Below, piece after piece: positions 7,798 to 16,096 of a stretch of DNA of 64,000 nucleotides (the first letter of the stretch is position 1; the number at the start of each line of letters is the position of its first letter). This DNA is from an uncultured Planctomycetales bacterium (lineage in GTDB: Bacteria > Planctomycetota > Planctomycetia > Isosphaerales > Isosphaeraceae). A program made the position numbers and the translations under genes. Under the pieces are notes generated by a model, which ran no database searches, had not been told where the DNA came from, and saw only the letters and a program-made list of their open reading frames with translations. The stretch is from NCBI GenBank assembly GCA_903926465.1, contig CAIYJE010000160.1, positions 62,001 to 126,000 on the forward strand, read 5' to 3'.

Positions 7798-10476
7798 TTA
7801 TTCCGCCGATTCCGCAACTGGGTCGGAGGTGGCGGCCTCAATTTTGGACAGTGTGGCTGGGCCTGGTTCCATGGTGCCCTTGCACTTGGGGTAGCCGGAG
7901 CAACCCAAGAAGAAACCGCGTCGGCCGCGCCGGACGGTCATGGCGCTTCCGCACTGCTCGCAGGTTTCCTCGACCTCGATCGTTTTGAGGTCGGGGCCGG
8001 TGGCGGCAGGCTTGGCGGGCTCCATGGAGGCCACCTGGTCCTTGAGCTCGTCTGGAATAGGGGCCGTGCTCCGGCATTTCGGGTAGGCCAAGCAACCCAA
8101 GAAGGCACCCCGGCGACCCGACTTTACCCCCATCGGACCTCCGCACTTGACGCATTTGACGTCAATCTGAAGTGCGGCGACGGGCTTACCCTGGTCATCA
8201 ACCTGGATCGTTGACCGGCACTTGGGGTATCCGGAGCAACCCAGGAACGCCCCTCTTGCGCCCTGACGCAGGATCATTGGCTTCTTGCACTTGGGGCAAG
8301 CATGCTCGGTGACTTCGGCCTTGGGCTTGGCCACGGGCTGGCCATCTGGGTCCAGTTCAAAGATTTCTTTGCACTTGGGATATCCCGAGCAGTACAGAAA
8401 TGGCCCCCGTTTGCTTTCCTTCTGCTTGAGTTTGTTTCCGCACGCCGGGCAAATATGATCGGTTTCAATCCCGCGTGCAGCGGAATCGCCACCCATCGGC
8501 TTCGTGTACTTGCATTCGGGGTACTTTGAGCAACCCGCAAATGCCCCCGTCCGGCCAAATTTCATGACCAGCGGTGCCTGGCAGTCTGGGCAGTTCTCGC
8601 CGGTTGCAATCTCCACGTGGCCAGGTTTTTCCTCGGCCACCTTCAGAGATTCTTGGAACGGGAAGTAAAACTCGTTGAGAACCCCAACAAGTTCTTCTTT
8701 CCCGGTCACAATCTCGTCAAGCTCGTTCTCCATGTGGCCCGTGAACTTCACGTCCATGATCTTGGGGAAGTTATCCACCAGATAGTCGGTGACGGCCATC
8801 CCCAGATCGGTCGCAAAGAATCGACGATCCTTCTGCTCGACGTATCCACGATCCTGAATCGTCTGAATGATCGGCGCGTAGGTGCTGGGCCGACCGATGT
8901 TCTCTTTTTCCAGCGCCTTGATCAGGCCGGCTTCCGAGAATCTTGGCGGTGGCTGCGTGAAGTGCTGGGTGGCCGCCAGATCCTGAAGATCGAGCGGTTG
9001 TGCGACGTTCAGGGGCGGAAGCAGGCTGTCTTCCTGCTTACCGGCGGGCGGCATCACACGCCGGTAACCATCGAAGCGCAAAATCTTGCCCTGCGACTTG
9101 AACAGGCCTGGGCCAGCCACAACCTCCACGTTCGTCACTTCGAACATGGCGGGAGTCATCTGGCTGGCCACAAACCGCCGGTAGATCATGCTGTAAAGTT
9201 TGTACTGGTCCTGCGTGAGCCGATCGCGAATGGCCTCCGGATCGAACTTGAGTTCCGTGGGTCGAATGGCTTCGTGTGCCTCTTGGGCCAGTTTGCCGGC
9301 CGCATAACGGTTCGGCTTGGCGGGGAGGTACCTGGGGCCAAAATTGTCCTCAATCTGGCGCCGGACGCTGGTGACCGCGTCATCGCTGACGCGTAAGCTA
9401 TCGGTACGCATGTAGGTAATAAGACCGACGGGGCCAGACCCATCGACCTCAATACCTTCGTACAGTTCCTGGGCAATTTTCATCGTCTTCTTGCCCGAGA
9501 ACCGCAGGCGAATGGTCGCTTGCTGCTGAAGCGTACTGGTTTTGAAAGGCGCATCCGGCCGGTCTGGCCGCTCAACGGTTTCGAGCCGATCGACCCGGTA
9601 CGACGCTTTGGCAAGCGTGTCGCGGATGTCCATGGCCTGCGTTTCATTGCCGGCCTCAAACGACTTACCTTGCCATTCCGAGAGTTCAGCCGTGAATCGT
9701 TCAGATTCTTCTTTAGATCCTACTGGGGAAAGAGTTGCGGTAACTTTCCAGTATTCCTCAGAGACGAAGGCGCGGATCTCTTTTTCCCGATCGACTATCA
9801 GCCTGACCGACACGGATTGGACACGGCCGGCGCTCAGATTTCGGGAGCGCATTTTGCGCCACAGCAAGGGGCTGAGTTGGTACCCCACAAACCGGTCGAG
9901 GAACCGGCGGGCTTGCTGGGCATTGACCTTATTGATGTCGATGGGCCCAACGTGGTTAAAAGCCTCTTTGACCGCACGTTCGGTGATTTCAAAGAAGAGT
10001 ACCCGTCTGACCCGTTCGTCTTCCAGGCCGAGTGCCTGCTGAAGGTGCCAGGCAATGGCTTCCCCTTCACGGTCCGGGTCAGTTGCCAGATAGACCATTC
10101 CGGCCCGATCGGCCTCTTTTCTCAGGTCGTTAATCGTCTCTTTTTTGCCGGGCATGATCTCGTAGTCGGGAGCATATCCGTTCTCAACATCCAGGCCGAG
10201 CTTCCGCTTGGGAAGGTCTCGGACGTGGCCCATGCTGGCTTTGACTACGAACGAGGGGCCCAGAAATTTATTGATCGATTTGGCTTTTTTGGGACTCTCA
10301 ACGATCACCAGAGATTTCCCGCCGCTCCGTGGCTCAGACGAAGTGGCTCGTTTGGGGCGGGCCGACTCGGTTTTTTTAGGTACCGATTTTTTAGTGGCGG
10401 CTTTCTTAGTAGCCGTTTTTGGGGTTTTGGGTGAACTCGTTTTGGGTGCGTCGGATTTTGCGGACTTACGTGCCAC
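7798..10476 (-). CDS. topA: DNA topoisomerase I with five C-terminal zinc fingers
   Basis: Type IA topoisomerase that relaxes negatively supercoiled DNA. It is 892 aa from a GTG at 10476, preceded by AGGATG; no ATG fits better. The first 50 or so residues are Lys/Ser/Thr/Pro-rich (a histone-H1-like tail). The Toprim domain follows (Glu60 in VIVESPKKAKSI, then DPDREGE at 133-139). Catalytic Tyr355 lies in GLITYMRTDS. From about residue 629 come five four-cysteine topoisomerase zinc modules, each ending GCSGYPKC-like; E. coli TopA has three. It is convergent with acpS (84-bp gap) and divergent from the SurA-like gene. Confidence 0.94.
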   Translation of the reverse strand: MARKSAKSDAPKTSSPKTPKTATKKAATKKSVPKKTESARPKRATSSEPRSGGKSLVIVESPKKAKSINKFLGPSFVVKASMGHVRDLPKRKLGLDVENGYAPDYEIMPGKKETINDLRKEADRAGMVYLATDPDREGEAIAWHLQQALGLEDERVRRVLFFEITERAVKEAFNHVGPIDINKVNAQQARRFLDRFVGYQLSPLLWRKMRSRNLSAGRVQSVSVRLIVDREKEIRAFVSEEYWKVTATLSPVGSKEESERFTAELSEWQGKSFEAGNETQAMDIRDTLAKASYRVDRLETVERPDRPDAPFKTSTLQQQATIRLRFSGKKTMKIAQELYEGIEVDGSGPVGLITYMRTDSLRVSDDAVTSVRRQIEDNFGPRYLPAKPNRYAAGKLAQEAHEAIRPTELKFDPEAIRDRLTQDQYKLYSMIYRRFVASQMTPAMFEVTNVEVVAGPGLFKSQGKILRFDGYRRVMPPAGKQEDSLLPPLNVAQPLDLQDLAATQHFTQPPPRFSEAGLIKALEKENIGRPSTYAPIIQTIQDRGYVEQKDRRFFATDLGMAVTDYLVDNFPKIMDVKFTGHMENELDEIVTGKEELVGVLNEFYFPFQESLKVAEEKPGHVEIATGENCPDCQAPLVMKFGRTGAFAGCSKYPECKYTKPMGGDSAARGIETDHICPACGNKLKQKESKRGPFLYCSGYPKCKEIFELDPDGQPVAKPKAEVTEHACPKCKKPMILRQGARGAFLGCSGYPKCRSTIQVDDQGKPVAALQIDVKCVKCGGPMGVKSGRRGAFLGCLAYPKCRSTAPIPDELKDQVASMEPAKPAATGPDLKTIEVEETCEQCGSAMTVRRGRRGFFLGCSGYPKCKGTMEPGPATLSKIEAATSDPVAESAE

Positions 10477-10859
10477 GTTGGCATCCTGTTCGTCGGTAGA
10501 AGGCTGTGGGGAGGTTCGACCAGGTCAACCACAAGCATAGAGCAGGGTTAAAATAGTCGTCTCAAAGGGGCAGACTCACTCTGCCGTGGGCCTTTCGGGT
10601 TGTCCCCCGGCCTGTTCCTGGTAAACTTCTAGAATCGCAGCGTTGCCATTCGCGAAATCATTACGCGGTCGATTCGCTTTCTGTCAAGAGGCGATTCACC
10701 CGAAAGGTCGACCCTAGACCCCCTCCGAGCCCTTGCCACGGAAGCGGTGGGTTGCCCTCCGACTCGCGAAATCAAGGATCACGCCACCTGGTTTTGAAAA
10801 TCGGGCCAGATTGAAGACCGCGAGACAGGTTGATCTCTCGCTCCGCATCAGGATGAGCC
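10477..10859. other. 383-bp divergent intergenic region between topA and the SurA-like gene
   Basis: No gene seen. It should carry the promoters of both flanking genes. I did not find a -35/-10 pair good enough to list. AGGATG close to each start serves as the probable ribosome-binding site. Confidence 0.55.
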
Positions 10860-12839
10860 ATGTTTGAATCATTTCGAAGACATCAGAAGAAGTTCTTGGC
10901 CGTACTCGCGTTGATGGCAATGCTTGCCTTCACGCTCGATTTGAGCTTGTTCCGGGGCAACGGCCCGACCTACCAGCAAAACCCCGTGGTTTTCAAAATG
11001 GGTGGTCGGGAAGTTCACGCCGGGGACCTTGAGGAAATGCGGCGTGAGCGGCTGCGTGCCAACCTGTTCATGCAGAACATGCGAGACCAGTACGGGCAGC
11101 CGATGTCGTTTGGCGGCACGAGCGATGAGGAGATGCGTCAGGCCATGGTCCTTGAGCGGGAGGCCGATCGGCTCGGGATTCCCGCCTCGGCGAACCTGGC
11201 GAACACCTGGCTCCGCCAATCGTTCCCCAATTTGACACCTGCCAAATTTGACCAGATTTATCGGACCCAGTTCACCGAAGGCCCCCTGAGCTGCACAGAC
11301 AGCCAACTGCTCCAGGATATTGGCAAGCAGCTTCGCCTGAGGTTCCTTTACAGCCTGGCCCTGGACCAGCAGCGAACCACCCCGCTGGACCTTTTCCGTG
11401 GGCACAAAGATCAGAGCGAACGGGTCTCTGCGCAGGTTGTTGCTTTTCCGGTTGAAAAGTACGTCGGCGACGTTGCGGCTCCCACGGATGCCGAGCTGAT
11501 CTCATTTTATGACAAATACAAGAACCGGCTGCCAAACCCGAACCTGGACACACCTGGATTTCAGGTTCCTCGTAGGGTTCAGGTTGAGTACGTTCAGGTT
11601 GACTCTAGTGATTTGCAACGCAAGTACCGAGATTCGATGACGGACGACGATCTCCGGGCGTACTTCAAGGAACATGAGAAGGATCTTCCTCCTCCGCCCC
11701 GAGAACTTCCTCTGAATCTCTTTGCTGGAGACCCAGAAGCCAAACTCACCCCGGTAATCACCGAGCCGTTTGTGGAGATGAAGCAGACGATCCGTACGGC
11801 CGCTTCCGAGGCCCGGGCCCTTGAAGAGGTTAATCGCAAGTTCGCCCTGATTCGCGACGAGGTCATGTCTCCGTTCCTGAGCCAGTATGACCAGGTTACG
11901 GCCGATAACGCCGACCTTGCCGAAGAGAAGGCCGCAGGGATCAAAACCACTGCCGAGACTAAGCCTGTTCCCAAGCCCGTAGATGCTGCCGGCCAGAGCC
12001 TGGTGGCCGCTGCCGCCCAGAAGGCAGGCTTGGAATATCAGATCACCCCACTCATGACCCTGGCCGACGCCGAGAAGCGGGTTCCGATTTCTGGCGCTTC
12101 TCTGGGAATGCGGCGGTTTGCAGCCGGTCGGAGCTTCGCAGACCAGCTCTTCAACTCACGGGGCGGAGTTTACGAACCGTTTGAACTCTCTGACCCACGC
12201 GGCCTACGTTTCCTTGCCTGGAAAACCGAAGACGTTGCTCCAGAGGTTCCTGCCTTTGCCACCATTCGCGAAGAGGTGACCCTGGCTTGGAAACGAGTCA
12301 AGGCACGAGCCCTTGCTCAGAAAGATGCCGATGCCCTGGCTCTGAAGGCACGTGAGGCCAAGGGAGACCTGAAATCTGTTGCTGGAGACCTGCCGCTGAT
12401 CAACACCAGCGAGGTTTCCAAACTGATTGTGGCCTTCGATCCTACCGGCCGACGCCCGATGGGATCGCCCCGGGCCAGTGATATTCCAGAACTTCCCAAC
12501 CCCAGTGAAGCTCTGAGGCAGGCGGTGTTCTCCCTCAAGCCCGGTGATGTGGTGGTGGAGCCAGATGCTTCCAAGTCCACCTATTATGTGATGGCTCTTG
12601 GGCACCGAACTCCCGCTGACCTTGCCATGCTGTTCAGTCCCGTGGGCTCTCGCTCGATGATTCAACCTCAGATCGAGTATGAAAAGGCCCGCGACGCTAG
12701 CACCGAATGGATCCAGAGACTGGAGACTCAGGCTGGTGCAGGCCCAATGATCGAAACCAGAAAGTCGCGGGCTAACCACAGCGCCGACGAACAGGACCAC
12801 GATCACGACCATGATCACGAAGACGAAATTCCCCAGTGA
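10860..12839 (+). CDS. Membrane-anchored SurA/PpiD-like periplasmic chaperone
   Basis: 659 aa. Residues 1-11 are basic, then one membrane segment (FLAVLALMAMLAFTLDLSLF) anchors the protein with the rest outside the cytoplasm, as in PpiD. The next 200 residues (FKMGGREVHAGDLEEMRRER onwards) look like a SurA/PpiD N-terminal helical domain. The middle is charged and helical, and a late segment (SEALRQAVFSLKPGDVVVEP...YYVMALGHR) resembles the end of a parvulin-type prolyl isomerase domain, though weakly. The C-terminus is His/Asp-rich (DHDHDHDHEDE) and might bind metal. The role in outer-membrane protein folding is inferred. It is convergent with the next gene. Confidence 0.65.
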   Translation: MFESFRRHQKKFLAVLALMAMLAFTLDLSLFRGNGPTYQQNPVVFKMGGREVHAGDLEEMRRERLRANLFMQNMRDQYGQPMSFGGTSDEEMRQAMVLEREADRLGIPASANLANTWLRQSFPNLTPAKFDQIYRTQFTEGPLSCTDSQLLQDIGKQLRLRFLYSLALDQQRTTPLDLFRGHKDQSERVSAQVVAFPVEKYVGDVAAPTDAELISFYDKYKNRLPNPNLDTPGFQVPRRVQVEYVQVDSSDLQRKYRDSMTDDDLRAYFKEHEKDLPPPPRELPLNLFAGDPEAKLTPVITEPFVEMKQTIRTAASEARALEEVNRKFALIRDEVMSPFLSQYDQVTADNADLAEEKAAGIKTTAETKPVPKPVDAAGQSLVAAAAQKAGLEYQITPLMTLADAEKRVPISGASLGMRRFAAGRSFADQLFNSRGGVYEPFELSDPRGLRFLAWKTEDVAPEVPAFATIREEVTLAWKRVKARALAQKDADALALKAREAKGDLKSVAGDLPLINTSEVSKLIVAFDPTGRRPMGSPRASDIPELPNPSEALRQAVFSLKPGDVVVEPDASKSTYYVMALGHRTPADLAMLFSPVGSRSMIQPQIEYEKARDASTEWIQRLETQAGAGPMIETRKSRANHSADEQDHDHDHDHEDEIPQ

Positions 12840-12854
12840 GCGACTGACGTTCAT

Positions 12855-13343
12855 TCAGGGAGATGCGAGAATCAGGTTCAAGGCAAGCTGGATGGGCCAA
12901 AGTCCTGTAAGGATCAGGCCGATCCAGCTTGTTAAACCATCTTCGGGTCTGCGATTCCCCTGCGGCTCTGCCTGGCTCAACCTGTATCCGAGTGCCACCA
13001 AGACCAGAGATGCCAGCAATGTTCCGGCCGTCAGCATCGCTTCATAGCTGACGAAAGGCTTGGTGAAATTTACGGTTGAGGTATGACTGCTGGTCCAGGG
13101 AACAGACACAAGCCAGGGGATCGAGACTGCCATCCAGTTCAGTCCCCAGGCGGGCAGTCTTCTGGTTGCGTAAACCAGGCTTGTGAGCGCAAACGGACCG
13201 GCTGAGCAAAGCGCCACGTAGGCGAAAATGACCCAGAACAGGCCTGGAGCCTCCTGCAAGAGTTTCTGGCCACGTTCCGACCGAAGGTGAGCGGCAGCTA
13301 CGGCCGAGCCGATCGTGCATCCCACCAGCATTCCGACGGGCAT
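12855..13343 (-). CDS. Small multi-pass membrane protein, function unknown
   Basis: 162 aa from an ATG at 13343; the upstream Shine-Dalgarno is weak. The sequence has about five hydrophobic segments, including LFWVIFAYVALCSAGPFAL, WMAVSIPWLVSVPW, MLTAGTLLASLVLVALGYRL and WIGLILTGLWPIQLALNLIL, so it is an inner-membrane protein. I recognise no family. It is convergent with the SurA-like gene (15-bp gap). The hydrophobic pattern supports a real gene. The 298 bp on its right, up to der, hold no other gene. Confidence 0.6.
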   Translation of the reverse strand: MPVGMLVGCTIGSAVAAAHLRSERGQKLLQEAPGLFWVIFAYVALCSAGPFALTSLVYATRRLPAWGLNWMAVSIPWLVSVPWTSSHTSTVNFTKPFVSYEAMLTAGTLLASLVLVALGYRLSQAEPQGNRRPEDGLTSWIGLILTGLWPIQLALNLILASP

Positions 13344-13641
13344 CCTGTACTGGAGATTCGGAATAATCGCGGCTCCGAGTCATGGTGGCAAAAGTGAGTA
13401 ACTGGGCAACCTTGAATCCGCGAAATAGGCCTTCTGGGTCTGAATTTTCAGCAATCCAGGAGCTGTTCTCTGGCGACCTTGGGCCACGTGCGTGAGTTTG
13501 CCTTATATCATGAGTTGCCAACTGTGCGTATGATGGTACATCAGAATTCGATCCCGGACCGCAGCATCGACCACTTCATTTGACGTCGTTGAACTCTGAA
13601 GTGACAGTAAGCACCGGGGACCACGCGAAAGGCGAGCGAGC

Positions 13642-15105
13642 ATGCCATTGCCGAAAGTTGTCATCGTTGGGAGACCCAACGTTGGCAAATCTTCTTTATT
13701 CAACTGGCTCGCGCAACGCAAGATTGCGATTGTCGACGATGTGTCGGGTGTGACCCGTGACCGCGTGGGAACCCTCGTGCAAATTGGCAACGAGGAATCT
13801 CACCGGTTTTTTGAACTGATCGACACCGGCGGTGTGGGGATGGTGGATCGGGACGACCTTGGTGAAGAGGTCGATAACCAGATCAAAGCCGCAATGCACG
13901 AAGCAGACTTGATTCTGTTCGTGGTGGATGTCCGTGATGGCATCATGCCGCTGGACGAGGAAGTTGCGCAGCGGCTCCGGTACCTCGACAAACCTGTGAT
14001 CCTGGTGATCAACAAGTCGGACGTGCCAGCGCTCGACGAATCTGCAACCGGGTTCCAGAAGCTCGGACGTGGGACCCCGGTCTTTATCTCGGTGCATCAG
14101 AATCGGAACAAGAGAGAACTGCTAAACCTGATTGATGATCGGCTTGCCGACACGGCTTGCGACAAGCCGCGTGATGCCGTGATGAAGGTGGCCGTGGTAG
14201 GACGCCCCAACACCGGCAAGTCCACGTTCATCAATATGCTGGCACAATCTGAGCGAATGATCGTTTCCGAGGTTGCAGGCACAACCCGAGACTCGGTCGA
14301 TGTGCGGTTCGATCTCGATGGGTTGCCGTTCACGGCCATCGACACGGCCGGTGTTCGTCGGAAGGCAAAGATTCGAGACGATCTGGACTTCTACTCGGTT
14401 CACCGGGCTGAACGCTCAATCCGAAGGGCCGACGTGGTTTTCCTTTTCCTGGACCCTATCCAGGGAATCTCCAGGCTTGATAAGCAGCTTGCCGACTACA
14501 TCGGCAAGCAATACAAGCCGTGCGTGTTTGTGGTCAATAAATGGGATCTGATGCGTGCTGAGGCCGATGAGCCTTCGGTCGAGCAGATGAACAAGTATGC
14601 CATCTCTATGCAGCATTCGTTCCGAACGATGACGTATGCGCCCATTGCGTTCATCACGGCCAAGACCGGAAAGAACGTGAAATCGCTGCTCAACTTGGCT
14701 CAGTCCATGTTCAAGCAGGCCAACAAGCGGATTGGCACCGGAGCCCTGAACCGGATCGTGCATGAAGCGATTCTGGCCCACGCACCGCCATCCAGAGAAA
14801 ACCGCGCCCCCAAAGTTTACTTTGGGACCCAGATCGATGTGGATCCACCGACGATCGTCCTCTTCGTCAACAAGCCATCCCTCTTTGATGTTCCCTACCA
14901 GCGGTACCTCCTCAAGGTCTTTCGGGAAAAGCTTCCGTTCCACGACATCCCCGTCAAACTTTATCTCCGGGCCCGCGTTCAAACCGATCCCTCCCAACGC
15001 AGGCGAGGGGCCCGCGACGAACCGCAAGGCCGGCTTGGTACCGTAGCGCTTGGCGGAGATCTTGACGAGGACGTGAACGAATTGCTTTCCGAACTCAATG
15101 ATTGA
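13642..15105 (+). CDS. der: Ribosome biogenesis GTPase Der (EngA)
   Basis: Der is an essential double-GTPase that acts in 50S ribosomal subunit assembly. The 487-aa product has two G domains: the first with GRPNVGKSS (G1), DTGG (G3) and NKSD (G4); the second with GRPNTGKST, DTAG and NKWD. A C-terminal KH-like domain follows (YFGTQIDVDPPTIVLFVNKP, then a basic tail). The ATG at 13642 is preceded by AAAGGCGAG. The gene stands apart from its neighbours apart from the isomerase-like gene 36 bp downstream, which may share its message. Confidence 0.95.
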   Translation: MPLPKVVIVGRPNVGKSSLFNWLAQRKIAIVDDVSGVTRDRVGTLVQIGNEESHRFFELIDTGGVGMVDRDDLGEEVDNQIKAAMHEADLILFVVDVRDGIMPLDEEVAQRLRYLDKPVILVINKSDVPALDESATGFQKLGRGTPVFISVHQNRNKRELLNLIDDRLADTACDKPRDAVMKVAVVGRPNTGKSTFINMLAQSERMIVSEVAGTTRDSVDVRFDLDGLPFTAIDTAGVRRKAKIRDDLDFYSVHRAERSIRRADVVFLFLDPIQGISRLDKQLADYIGKQYKPCVFVVNKWDLMRAEADEPSVEQMNKYAISMQHSFRTMTYAPIAFITAKTGKNVKSLLNLAQSMFKQANKRIGTGALNRIVHEAILAHAPPSRENRAPKVYFGTQIDVDPPTIVLFVNKPSLFDVPYQRYLLKVFREKLPFHDIPVKLYLRARVQTDPSQRRRGARDEPQGRLGTVALGGDLDEDVNELLSELND

Positions 15106-15141
15106 TCTCTGTTCCACCATGTCCTGATCCAGGTGAGACCG

Positions 15142-16050
15142 ATGAACCGTTTCAGCAGGCGTAGCCTTCTCAAATCTCTGGCTGTCACTCCCCTCGTGCT
15201 GGGGAGTGGCTCCCAGGCGTTTTGTGCCATCGATCCGATTGCTCGTAAACGACCCGGGCATCTGAAGCTCAGCCTGGCTGCCTATTCGCTCAGGCAACTG
15301 CTGGACTTCAAAGACCCAAAGATGGACATGTTTGGGTTTGTCGATTTTGCGGCCGACCAAGGGCTCGATGCCGTTGAGCCAACCAGTTACTGGTTTCCGC
15401 CAGACGCGGATGACAGCTATTTCCGCAAGCTCCAGCAGTATGCGTTTCTGGCCGGCTTGGATATCTCTGGCACGGCGATTGGTAACGATTTTTGTGTTCC
15501 AGAAGGGCCAAAGCGTGATCTGGAACTTGCCAAAGCCCGCGCATGGATTGATAAGGCCAGCGTGCTGGGTGCACCCGTGATTCGGATTTTTGCCGGCAAT
15601 GTTCCTTCGGGTGAAGCCGAGCCGGCAGCAGCGCAACGAGTGGTGTCTGCAATCGAAGAGCTCTTGCCGTATGCGGTCTCTAAAGGGGTGACACTGGCCC
15701 TGGAGAATCATGGCGGCATCACCGATACGCCGGAACAACTCCTGCGGCTGGTTCGTGCAGTCAAAGCGCCTCAGGGCGGCTTTGGGGTAAACCTGGACAC
15801 CGGGAACTTCCATGGCGTAGATCCCTATGCCGACCTGACGCAGTTGGCCCCATACGCGGTCAATGTGCAGGTGAAAACCGAGATCTCGACTCGCGGTCAG
15901 GCCAAGCATGATGCCGATCTGACCCGGTTTATCTCCATCCTCAAAGATGCGCGTTACTCTGGTTACGTGGTTCTGGAATACGAAGCGGCCGATGACCCGC
16001 TGACCGCCGTTCCGAAGGCTCTCAAGCAGCTCAGAAAGCTGATCCAGTAA
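15142..16050 (+). CDS. Tat-signal sugar phosphate isomerase/epimerase-like protein
   Basis: 302 aa. It starts at the ATG at 15142 with AGGTGAG seven bases upstream rather than the GTG at 15133. The N-terminus is a twin-arginine leader (MNRFSRRSLLKSLAVTPLVL), so export in folded form with a bound metal is likely. The body is an AP-endonuclease-2-like TIM barrel: GLDAVEPTSYWF, VIRIFAGNV, LALENHGG, NLDTGNF, VQVKTEI and VVLEYEA carry the Glu/Asp/His positions typical of xylose-isomerase-like enzymes. Planctomycetes have many such proteins, and the substrate cannot be read from sequence. Confidence 0.82.
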   Translation: MNRFSRRSLLKSLAVTPLVLGSGSQAFCAIDPIARKRPGHLKLSLAAYSLRQLLDFKDPKMDMFGFVDFAADQGLDAVEPTSYWFPPDADDSYFRKLQQYAFLAGLDISGTAIGNDFCVPEGPKRDLELAKARAWIDKASVLGAPVIRIFAGNVPSGEAEPAAAQRVVSAIEELLPYAVSKGVTLALENHGGITDTPEQLLRLVRAVKAPQGGFGVNLDTGNFHGVDPYADLTQLAPYAVNVQVKTEISTRGQAKHDADLTRFISILKDARYSGYVVLEYEAADDPLTAVPKALKQLRKLIQ

Positions 16051-16096
16051 GGCGCCGAGCGGGCACAGTAATCACAGATTAGCCTGGCCCTTGAAA

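Noticed and set aside
8617-9396. 259-codon plus-strand open frame inside topA
   Set aside because: Antisense to conserved topoisomerase sequence, no ribosome-binding site, no domain.
12204-12854. 216-codon minus-strand open frame antisense to the SurA-like gene
   Set aside because: The plus-strand frame has a membrane anchor, family features and normal composition; the antisense frame has none.
14416-15909. 497-codon minus-strand open frame antisense to der and the Tat isomerase-like gene
   Set aside because: Both plus-strand genes have full family motifs and ribosome-binding sites; the antisense frame has no recognisable domain and is a by-product of GC-rich codon usage.
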